The notes under the pieces were generated by a model. That model ran no database searches. It saw only the letters and a program-made list of their open reading frames with translations, and was not told the DNA's origin. A DNA stretch of 12,707 nt, taken from contig CAMDRK010000042.1 of the NCBI GenBank assembly GCA_945906715.1, positions 1-12,707 of the forward strand, written 5' to 3'. This document shows positions 7,001 through 12,707 of the stretch, one piece after another (within the stretch, counting starts at the first letter, position 1; each line of letters starts with the position of its first letter). This stretch comes from Nitrospira lenta (lineage in GTDB: Bacteria > Nitrospirota > Nitrospiria > Nitrospirales > Nitrospiraceae). Made by a program: the position numbers and the translations under genes.

Positions 7001-7018
7001 ATGGTCACATCTGCCGCT

Positions 7019-7033
7019 CGGCAAATTGTGCCG
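7019..7033. repeat. Short palindrome CGGCA-N5-TGCCG upstream of flgB
   Basis: Arms of five bases flank AATTG, 38 bases after the activator gene's stop codon and about 143 bases before flgB. It may be a protein-binding dyad or a small hairpin. On the minus strand it also looks superficially like a sigma-54 promoter, but the GG-to-GC spacing is two bases too short. No function is assigned. Confidence 0.4.
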
Positions 7034-7070
7034 GCGGTTTTCTGCCCATACCCTGGCGATGGCCGGATTA

Positions 7071-8474
7071 TCAGGAAATGTGACAACTTGGCCCCCGATA
7101 TTCTCGAAGCTTGTTCCGCAAGGTGCGAATGCTGATACCGAGTTCTTTCGCCGCATGAGTACGATTCTCCCTCACTCGTACCAGAGTTTGGAAAATCAGT
7201 TCGCGCTCCATCTCCCACAACGAACCGTTTCCAGAAGGCTGCGGTACGGATGGGACTGGAGCGGGGGACGCCGGTTGTCCCCCAGATTCCGGCAACAAAT
7301 GGCACGGAAGGATCGCCTCATTCCCGGCTAAGAGCACGGCACGTTCCATGACGTTCTCCAGTTCGCGCACGTTCCCTTTCCATCGTCTCTCCTGAAGCAT
7401 CGCATAGGCTTCCGCCGACACCGTCGGCAACGGAACACTATTGCGACCCGCTGAGACCGCCACGAAATGCCTCACGAGCAACGGAATGTCCGCGGGCCGT
7501 TCCCTCAACGGAGGAACCGTGATGGGGAACACATTCAACCGATAATACAAGTCTTCCCGAAACCGTCCTTGCTCCACTTCGTGGTACAGCGACCGGTTAG
7601 TCGTAGCAATGACCCGAATATTTACAGAAACAGGCTCCCTCCCTCCGACTCGATCCACTTCCCGCTCCTGGATCACTCGGAGCAACTTGGCCTGCAGACC
7701 CATGTTCATTTCGCTGATTTCATCCAGCAATATTGTGCCGGTATGCGCCATCTCAAACTTGCCGATTTTCTTCATGATGGCTCCCGTAAATGCGCCGCGC
7801 TCATGCCCGAACAATTCACTCTCCAGGAGTCCGTCCGGCAGGGCTGCGCAATTGACGGCGATAAACGGGCGGTGCGCGCGCGGGCTTCTGCTGTGGATAA
7901 AGCGAGCCAGCAATTCTTTCCCGGTGCCGCTTTCTCCATTGATAAGGACAGTCGCTTGGCTCGCGGCGACGCCTTCAACGGTACTGAGCAGGCGGACCAT
8001 CCCAGGATCTTGTGTCAGGATAGACCGCTGGTCGATCGGCGCAGGCGATGGCGTTGAGGCATCAGCGCCACGCGCTTTCAGATTGGCGATGACTCGCTCA
8101 AGCAAATCGCTGGAAAAGGGCTTGAGGAGGTAATCGCTCGCCCCGTATTTCATCGCCTCCACAGCGGTCTCCACTGTTCCGTAGGCGGTCATCAGAACCA
8201 TCAACGTCTGCGGCGAACGACTCTTGATTTCCTTGATCAGATCGAGCCCCCCGAGCCTCGGCATCTTCAAGTCGGTCACCACCAGCCAGGGTTTGTACCG
8301 ACTGACCCTCTCGACGGCATCGGCGCCATCCATCGCACCCTGCACATCAAAGCCCAGACGACGGACAGACTCCATTAAGGCGGTCCGCATAGATGGATCA
8401 TCGTCGACAATCAACACTCGCTCTGCCTGCGCAGGAAGATCCGTGATAAGACGTTCAGCGCTATGGTCGATCAT
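7071..8474 (-). CDS. NtrC-family sigma-54 activator, FlrC/FleR-like
   Basis: A 467-residue response regulator with three domains. Receiver (about 18-135): D24/D25, phospho-acceptor D68, T96 and K118. AAA+ sigma-54 activation domain (about 150-390): Walker A GESGTGKE at 180-187, the sigma-54-contacting GAFTGA loop at 227-232, Walker B ILLDEI at 248-253 and the conserved FREDLYYRLNVFPI segment at 305-318. C-terminal Fis-type helix-turn-helix at about 424-460 (RENRTHAAKELGISIRTLRNKLREY). All residues needed for phosphorylation, ATP hydrolysis and sigma-54 contact are present. The ATG overlaps the upstream kinase stop (ATGA), with GAGGAG about eight bases before. Position directly before flgB and after a soluble PAS kinase suggests the FlrC/FleR role of switching on basal-body and hook genes. 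The specific name is inferred from context. Confidence 0.93.
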   Translation of the reverse strand: MIDHSAERLITDLPAQAERVLIVDDDPSMRTALMESVRRLGFDVQGAMDGADAVERVSRYKPWLVVTDLKMPRLGGLDLIKEIKSRSPQTLMVLMTAYGTVETAVEAMKYGASDYLLKPFSSDLLERVIANLKARGADASTPSPAPIDQRSILTQDPGMVRLLSTVEGVAASQATVLINGESGTGKELLARFIHSRSPRAHRPFIAVNCAALPDGLLESELFGHERGAFTGAIMKKIGKFEMAHTGTILLDEISEMNMGLQAKLLRVIQEREVDRVGGREPVSVNIRVIATTNRSLYHEVEQGRFREDLYYRLNVFPITVPPLRERPADIPLLVRHFVAVSAGRNSVPLPTVSAEAYAMLQERRWKGNVRELENVMERAVLLAGNEAILPCHLLPESGGQPASPAPVPSVPQPSGNGSLWEMERELIFQTLVRVRENRTHAAKELGISIRTLRNKLREYRGPSCHIS

Positions 8475-9778
8475 GCAGAGGTCTCCTCTTCAACAAGCCG
8501 CTCCTCATCAAGATTCTCAGCCGGGCGATGCCCCTTCCCGGACAGGATCGAGGAAGATGAATTGTGTATCAGTCTACGACCAGGCTCTTGACGATTCGGG
8601 AGGATGATCGTGAACGTGGTACCTTGTCTCTCAGCGCTCTCCACGTCGATCCGGCCCCGATGCGCTTCGACAATCGCGTGGACGATGGCGAGTCCTAACC
8701 CGGTGCCTTCGTCCCTCGTCGTGAAAAATGGGTCGAAAATCCTCGAACGTTGTGTCGACGGGATGCCGACACCGGTATCCGAGACCGAAAGACAAACGCC
8801 CGGTCCACCGGGAGCCGATTCCGCAGTCAATCTCGCCGTCAGTGTCAGCGTTCCACCCTCCGGCATGGCGTGAATGCTGTTCAGGATCAAGTTGAGGAGC
8901 ACTTGCTTCATCTGCCCCGCATCGCACCACATGCGAGCCGCGTCAGGGTTGACCTCCAGGCGAATCTCGACTCTGGTGCTGGCCACGGCATGGGCGGCCA
9001 GGGTCAAGGCATCCAGCATGAGGGCTTCCGTCTCATGCCACTTTGCGTGTGAACAGTCCGGTTTTGTATAGAGCAATAGATTCGTCAAGAGACGGTTCAT
9101 CATGTGAACCGATGACGAGATATGCTCGGCGTATTTTCGCAGCCCCGGCGCGTCATGCAAATCTCGGTGCAGCATCGATGCAAACAGTTCGATACTGCCG
9201 AGGGGATTCCGAATTTCGTGGGCAATACGTCCGACCATCTCACCCATGGCGGCCAAACGATTGCGGCGTTGCAGCCGGTCTTCCAGTTCTCGTACCGCCG
9301 TCACATCCTGAATCAGCGCCAAGCTCCCGGCATGCCGTCCGTCGCTCGTCTGCAACGCACGTTGAGAGAGTGAGACGGCCGCCCCCTGCTGCGTGGTGAG
9401 GGGATACACATCGCCGTCCAAACGCGCCTCCTTGAGACACGCGGCTAACGACCGTCCAATAATGCGTTCGTGCGCCAGCCCAAGCAGTTGCGTGCCTGCC
9501 TGGTTACAACGGGTGATGGTTCCGGCTTCATCCATGACGAGCAAGCCGGTCGAAAGGGACTCTACAATGGCGGTCAAATGCTCGCGTAACTGTTCGTTCG
9601 CGCACAAATTCTTCCGCAGCGCTTCGTTGCGATCGGCAAGCTCTACGTCGAGCTGCTCCAACCGAGTCGTCAGCGTCTGGTAGGATTGCTGCAACGTCGC
9701 TGCGGCACCGTCGAAGCTCCGAAAGGCTTCGTGCAGCAAATCGCTATCTGTGCTTGCCGGAGCAGAATGTACATTCAT
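8471..9778 (-). CDS. Soluble PAS-domain sensor histidine kinase, FlrB/FleS-like
   Basis: A 435-residue kinase with no membrane segment. Order: N-terminal helical/coiled-coil part (about 14-68), PAS domain (about 66-165, ending GSLALIQDVTAVRELE), dimerisation/phospho-acceptor helix with H187 in GRIAHEIRNPLGSIELFA, then the ATPase domain with N-box NLILNSIHAM (296-305, N300), G1 box DTGVGI (334-339), DPFFTT, and G2 box GTGLGLA (358-364). The last 40 residues are charged and low in complexity. The lack of membrane helices fits FlrB/FleS-type flagellar kinases, which are thought to sense the state of the basal body or export apparatus from the cytoplasm. The start lies four bases after the TPR gene stop, with a purine-rich AAGGAAGGGG upstream; it overlaps the activator gene at its end. 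Phosphotransfer to the downstream regulator is highly likely. Confidence 0.92.
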   Translation of the reverse strand: MNVHSAPASTDSDLLHEAFRSFDGAAATLQQSYQTLTTRLEQLDVELADRNEALRKNLCANEQLREHLTAIVESLSTGLLVMDEAGTITRCNQAGTQLLGLAHERIIGRSLAACLKEARLDGDVYPLTTQQGAAVSLSQRALQTSDGRHAGSLALIQDVTAVRELEDRLQRRNRLAAMGEMVGRIAHEIRNPLGSIELFASMLHRDLHDAPGLRKYAEHISSSVHMMNRLLTNLLLYTKPDCSHAKWHETEALMLDALTLAAHAVASTRVEIRLEVNPDAARMWCDAGQMKQVLLNLILNSIHAMPEGGTLTLTARLTAESAPGGPGVCLSVSDTGVGIPSTQRSRIFDPFFTTRDEGTGLGLAIVHAIVEAHRGRIDVESAERQGTTFTIILPNRQEPGRRLIHNSSSSILSGKGHRPAENLDEERLVEEETSA

Positions 9779-9782
9779 CGCA

Positions 9783-11939
9783 TCATTCCCCTTCCTTCTC
9801 GACTGTGACGCGGAGACTGGCCTGTATGGCCGCCGCTGCCCGGGACAACAGCGGGTCTCCAGTTCCTGCGCCTGGCATCGTCACAGCGCGCACTGGGCCT
9901 TCCAGCTTCTGTACGGCCAGGTTTCGGACGATCTGCAACCTCGCCCATTCCGCCTGATCCGGCACCGAATGGGAAACCAGAATCCGTTGATAGAGATCCA
10001 CGGCCTGCTGATGTTTATTCACCGCCGTCAAGAGATCGGCGAACAGGAGACGGTCGGTCTCCGACTGCATATATTTGTGGCGTGCCGCCTCTTCGAATGC
10101 CGCCACGGCTTCTCCGGTTTGACGATCGTCCAGGAACGTTTTAGCCAGCGTCAGTTGCATCCAGCCCCGGTCCTCTCCGCGTGGATGCGCCCGAAGCCAC
10201 TGTCGCATCAATCTAATCGCGCTGCGTCGGTCTCCTTGCTCGCGCATGGCCGTGGTCAACTGTCTCACAACCAGCATCGACTGCGGACTCTGCGGATACT
10301 GGAGCCGGAAACTCTCAAATACGTTCCGCGCCGCTGCAGGCTCTCGTTGCTCCAAATAACTCTCCCCAAGACCGATGAGCGCTGACTCGTGGAGTGAGAC
10401 CGCCTTCCTATCCCGTACCAACACCTGATAGATGCGCGCCGCTTCTCCGGAGAATCCCAGGCGGCGATGCGTCTCGGCGACCTCCAGCAACAGACGCGTG
10501 CCTATATAATGTTGTTCCGGCGCCTGTCCAAGGCTATGGAAAAGTATCGCCACCTGGATATCATTCTTAGCCTTGAGGGCGGCCTCCAACAGGGGTTTCA
10601 ACAGCACAGCAAGGCGGAGTTTGGCCGCCTGAGGCCAGGGATCATCCTTGACGACACCTGCCCGCCGAGTCACGTCGAGATAGGTCTGGATGGCACGTGA
10701 GGGCTCATTTCTTAATTTGAGGTGCTCAGCCAGCTGAAAGAGCGCTTCGCTGCCGAGAACATCCTTCGGATGTTCCTGTGCGATAGTCTTATAGAGAGTC
10801 TCGCCTTCTGATGGCTCCAGGTAGGAGGCACTGGCCCCCCGGATGATACCCTCCACCTTTTTTTTCAAGAAGGACTCGCCTGCTGAAACTGCCACCTCCT
10901 GTTCCATCTGTGCCAGATGCATGCTGGCGATCCCTGCTTCCAGCGTGCCGGCATACTGCGCCTGAGCGGCGCGATAGAACATCTCCGCCTGCGTGCGCAG
11001 CTCCAGTCCGCGGTGAATGTCTCCGAGGCGAACGAGCGCAGCGCCGGCATGCGGGTGCGATGGATATAGATTATAAAGAAGCGTGTCGACGGCATGAGCG
11101 CGCTGCAGCTGATTCGCATCAAAGAGGACTTCGCCATATTGCTGCAACGCATCGGGATTTTGCTTGAGAAGATTCGGCCAGCGCCGATGCAGGAAGTCGT
11201 ATAGCGGTACCGCGTCTCGCTTGCGATTTTGGACGTAGAGGGCATTGGCCTGCTCGAACGTCGCCCGCACAATAAGACGATCATCCATCGCGCGTTCTCG
11301 AACCGTTTCGAAGGCCCGTTCCGCTTCCGTCCATCTCCCCAACTTTCCAAGGGTGACCCCCAACGCGAGCAACGATCGATCCGCATCGTGATGCGGCAGG
11401 TCGAGGGAAAGAGCATACTGATAGGCGACGATGGCCTCCTGGTACCATCCTTTTTCGGCATACAGATCACCGACCCGCCAGTAGGCCCTGAACGCATTGG
11501 GATTCTTCGGATATGCGCCAATAATGCTGCGATATTGCGTAATCGCCTCTCTGCGGCCATGGTCGGTCGGATCCTCCAGCAGCGTGAGTTCCGCCATAAA
11601 TGCCTTCAACGGCGGAATCAATGGACTGGCGGAATCGAGAGCGGCAAGCGCATCAAACCCTGCACGGGCTGCGGCATACTGTCCCCGGGCGAGCGCCTTC
11701 ACTGCTTCTTGAAATGGCAACGCCCCTGGCCCCTCGACAGTTCGATCATAGCGGGGCCCATCGTCAGGCAACGCGACCCATGGTGAGGGAGTCCCCGAAC
11801 TCGACTGAGGGGACATCACGTGGGCGGGTGATGGCATAGCCACCGACTCGCGCGATTCAGCCGCAGATGCAATCTGAAGCACGCAACCATACGCAAGCGT
11901 ACAGACGAGAAACCACTGACATGACGCGCGCATTCTCAT
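9783..11939 (-). CDS. Exported tetratricopeptide-repeat protein of unknown function, first gene of the kinase/activator operon
   Basis: About 718 residues. The N-terminus (MRMRASCQWFLVCTLAYGCVLQIASAAES) has a basic start, hydrophobic core and a likely signal-peptidase-I cut after ASA (residue 26), so it is probably periplasmic; a Cys at 19 (LAYGC) is a poor lipobox. A Ser/Pro-rich linker follows, then helical repeats fill the rest. A clear TPR unit is at about 148-180 (FRAYWRVGDLYAEKGWYQEAIVAYQYALSLD), with further pairs around 190-215, 480-560 and 590-660, resembling BamD/YbgF-style repeats. TPR arrays bind proteins or cell-wall factors. It lies four bases from the kinase gene. A TTG at 11945 is a possible earlier start and an ATG at 11933 a later one; no good ribosome-binding site precedes any of them, which agrees with the very short leader predicted from the sigma-54 promoter. 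The role is not known to me. Confidence 0.88.
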   Translation of the reverse strand: MRMRASCQWFLVCTLAYGCVLQIASAAESRESVAMPSPAHVMSPQSSSGTPSPWVALPDDGPRYDRTVEGPGALPFQEAVKALARGQYAAARAGFDALAALDSASPLIPPLKAFMAELTLLEDPTDHGRREAITQYRSIIGAYPKNPNAFRAYWRVGDLYAEKGWYQEAIVAYQYALSLDLPHHDADRSLLALGVTLGKLGRWTEAERAFETVRERAMDDRLIVRATFEQANALYVQNRKRDAVPLYDFLHRRWPNLLKQNPDALQQYGEVLFDANQLQRAHAVDTLLYNLYPSHPHAGAALVRLGDIHRGLELRTQAEMFYRAAQAQYAGTLEAGIASMHLAQMEQEVAVSAGESFLKKKVEGIIRGASASYLEPSEGETLYKTIAQEHPKDVLGSEALFQLAEHLKLRNEPSRAIQTYLDVTRRAGVVKDDPWPQAAKLRLAVLLKPLLEAALKAKNDIQVAILFHSLGQAPEQHYIGTRLLLEVAETHRRLGFSGEAARIYQVLVRDRKAVSLHESALIGLGESYLEQREPAAARNVFESFRLQYPQSPQSMLVVRQLTTAMREQGDRRSAIRLMRQWLRAHPRGEDRGWMQLTLAKTFLDDRQTGEAVAAFEEAARHKYMQSETDRLLFADLLTAVNKHQQAVDLYQRILVSHSVPDQAEWARLQIVRNLAVQKLEGPVRAVTMPGAGTGDPLLSRAAAAIQASLRVTVEKEGE

Positions 11940-11956
11940 AGACAAGTTGTGATCTC

Positions 11957-11972
11957 AGCAATATTTGTGCCT
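11957..11972 (-). promoter_or_regulatory. Sigma-54 (-24/-12) promoter for the TPR-kinase-activator operon
   Basis: On the minus strand the sequence AGGCACAAATATTGCT matches the sigma-54 consensus (TGGCAC-N5-TTGCW) with the invariant GG at 11971-11970 and GC at 11959-11958, twelve positions apart as required, and only the first base differing. Predicted transcription start is near 11946, about 7 bases before the ATG at 11939. It is the only site I found in the intergenic gaps with correct spacing and near-perfect sequence. Confidence 0.85.
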
Positions 11973-12031
11973 TTCGTATTGGGTGAATAAATACAGGCCA
12001 TATGGGAGTAATCGCCATTCAGCGCAGGATG

Positions 12032-12049
12032 TGTCAGTGAAACCTGTCA
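12032..12049. repeat. Pair of direct TGTCA repeats between the palindrome and the sigma-54 promoter
   Basis: TGTCA occurs at 12032-12036 and 12045-12049, 13 bases apart, in the same region as the palindrome at 12074-12093 and partly similar to its half-site (GTCA). They may be weak secondary regulator half-sites, or coincidence. Confidence 0.25.
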
Positions 12050-12067
12050 AAGGTCCGACGCTTTGAT

Positions 12068-12102
12068 CCTGCGTCCGTCAATCGATTGACGGAGGGAGCA
12101 GG
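12068..12102. repeat. Hairpin around the FleQ-like palindrome
   Basis: Five further paired bases (CCTGC at 12068-12072 with GCAGG at 12098-12102) flank the 20-bp palindrome, with unequal internal loops. In the response-regulator transcript this would fold as an 8-bp stem with a TCGA loop extended by a 5-bp outer stem. No T-run follows, so it is at best an atypical terminator of the upstream gene. Confidence 0.45.
12074..12093. promoter_or_regulatory. 20-bp perfect palindrome, FleQ/FlrA-box-like enhancer site
   Basis: TCCGTCAATCGATTGACGGA is its own reverse complement over all 20 bases. Its 14-base core GTCAATCGATTGAC matches the FleQ consensus as I recall it (GTCANTAAATTGAC) except at the two central bases. 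It is centred about 138 bp upstream of the predicted sigma-54 start, the normal distance for an enhancer-binding protein site. FleQ/FlrA are master flagellar activators of the sigma-54 class that drive flrBC/fleSR. Palindrome and spacing are seen directly; the binding protein is inferred. Confidence 0.65.
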
Positions 12103-12106
12103 GGGG

Positions 12107-12133
12107 AATGGTGAATGGTCAATGGTTAATGGC
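12107..12133. repeat. 7-bp tandem repeat AATGGTN, nearly four units
   Basis: Units AATGGTG, AATGGTC, AATGGTT and a partial AATGGC lie end to end in the gap downstream of the response regulator, followed by a looser ATGAATGG. The last base of each unit varies. Such short tandem runs can vary in copy number between strains. It lies beyond the palindrome, away from the promoter. No function is known. Confidence 0.7.
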
Positions 12134-12199
12134 AGATGAATGGATTCAGCAGACGCGCACAGGAACGATGGGACGTGGCAGGATGTGGCGCGCGGGAAT

Positions 12200-12583
12200 T
12201 TACGCAGAAGTGGGAGAAGACTCGCGAGCCAGTTCTTCATGAACGGCTGAGACCAGTTCGTTCAAATCGAACGGCTTTGCAAACACGCGCCGGACACCGC
12301 ACTGCTTTGCCACATCGAGGAAATTCATATCGCCAGTCGCACCGGTCATCGCAATAATTTTGGCCTCAGGAGATTCCTCCTTCAGTTTCGAAATCATCTC
12401 GATCCCATCTGTGTCCGGCATGATCAAGTCCATAATGGTGACGTCAATCCTATTCCTCTGATGGAGAAGGAGCCCTTCAAATCCATTTCCTGCAATCAAC
12501 ACGCGGTAACCGTTACTTTCCAGCACAGTGCGCAACATATCTTGGATCGGTTGTTCATCATCGACAACAAGGATCGTAGCCAT
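12200..12583 (-). CDS. Single-domain CheY-like response regulator
   Basis: A 127-residue protein made only of a receiver domain: acidic pair D8/D9 (ILVVDDEQ), phospho-acceptor D52 (IMDLIMPDTDG), T80 (IIAMTG) and K103 (FAKPF). There is no DNA-binding or enzymatic output domain, so it must act by protein contact or as a phosphate relay/sink. It is not clearly a motor-binding CheY; the stretch between T80 and K103 (GATGDMNFLDVAKQCGVRRV) is unlike classical CheY. The ATG has AAGGAG seven bases upstream. It is separated from the TPR operon by about 260 bases holding the sigma-54 promoter and palindrome, so it is probably a separate transcript. Its partner kinase cannot be told from this window; the soluble PAS kinase nearby is one candidate. 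Confidence 0.92.
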   Translation of the reverse strand: MATILVVDDEQPIQDMLRTVLESNGYRVLIAGNGFEGLLLHQRNRIDVTIMDLIMPDTDGIEMISKLKEESPEAKIIAMTGATGDMNFLDVAKQCGVRRVFAKPFDLNELVSAVHEELARESSPTSA

Positions 12584-12613
12584 CGTAGACTCCTTTTCAT
12601 AAGCTGTAACGAC

Positions 12614-12672
12614 TCAGATAATTAGGCTGAAGACTATTAGGGGTCGGACTTCCCTTCAACCTGAACACCTGA
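12614..12672. repeat. Imperfect inverted repeat upstream of the response regulator, related to the one before flgB
   Basis: Arms 12614-12632 and 12654-12672 (19 bases each) pair at 14 of 19 positions around a 21-base loop. The reverse complement of the right arm matches the left-arm end of the flgB-upstream repeat (6910-6928) at 17 of 19 positions, so the two elements belong to one family. The rest of 12584-12707 shows no gene; I could not pick a convincing promoter for the response regulator. Confidence 0.7.
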
Positions 12673-12707
12673 ATATTGCCGTCAGCTTACCCACGGAAAA
12701 CCAAAAA

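Noticed and set aside
7017..7034. Possible sigma-54 promoter (CCGGCACAATTTGCC, minus strand) before flgB
   Set aside because: The GG and GC are ten positions apart, not twelve; sigma-54 spacing is strict. It is kept only as a short palindrome.
12068..12102. Intrinsic terminator for the response regulator
   Set aside because: The stem is good but no T-run follows on either strand; the operator explanation fits the perfect palindrome better.

Overview
The window is one almost gap-free, single-strand (minus) block of flagellar genes. Read in the direction of transcription (high to low coordinates) it holds: a single-domain CheY-like response regulator (12583-12200); a large exported TPR protein (11939-9783); a soluble PAS histidine kinase and an NtrC-type sigma-54 activator (FlrB/FlrC-like, 9778-7071); the rod genes flgB and flgC; then fliE, fliF, fliG, a fliH fused to a receiver domain, fliI, fliJ, and the first 51 codons of a membrane-anchored protein that may be MotE-like. 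I see no believable plus-strand gene, tRNA, rRNA, CRISPR array or transposase.

The fairly GC-rich base use, the order flgBC-fliEFGHIJ preceded by an flrBC-type pair and a TPR gene, and the small intergenic repeats fit a Gram-negative bacterium from the Nitrospirota or a deltaproteobacteria-like lineage. A Nitrospira-like organism is my best guess; this is inferred from gene order and protein style, not from a database search.

The genes cover the earliest stage of flagellum building: the MS ring (FliF), the switch/rotor protein FliG, the proximal rod and export junction (FliE, FlgB, FlgC) and the export ATPase complex (FliH, FliI, FliJ). Upstream sits the kinase/activator pair that, in polar flagellates, turns on mid-stage sigma-54 genes. 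In front of the TPR-kinase-activator operon there is a well-matched sigma-54 promoter (11957-11972), and about 130 bp further upstream a 20-bp perfect palindrome whose core, GTCAATCGATTGAC, closely resembles the FleQ/FlrA box. This points to the FlrA/FleQ -> FlrBC -> basal-body hierarchy, although no flrA/fleQ gene lies in the window.

The most unusual items are: (1) FliH carries an intact NtrC-type phospho-receiver domain at its N-terminus; (2) the sigma-54/FleQ-like control region predicts an almost leaderless mRNA for the TPR gene; (3) a periplasmic TPR protein shares an operon with the cytosolic two-component pair; (4) several intergenic gaps hold short inverted or tandem repeats, one family of which occurs both upstream of flgB and upstream of the response regulator. 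Genes are tightly coupled, with ATGA overlaps at flrB/flrC, fliI/fliJ and fliJ/next gene.
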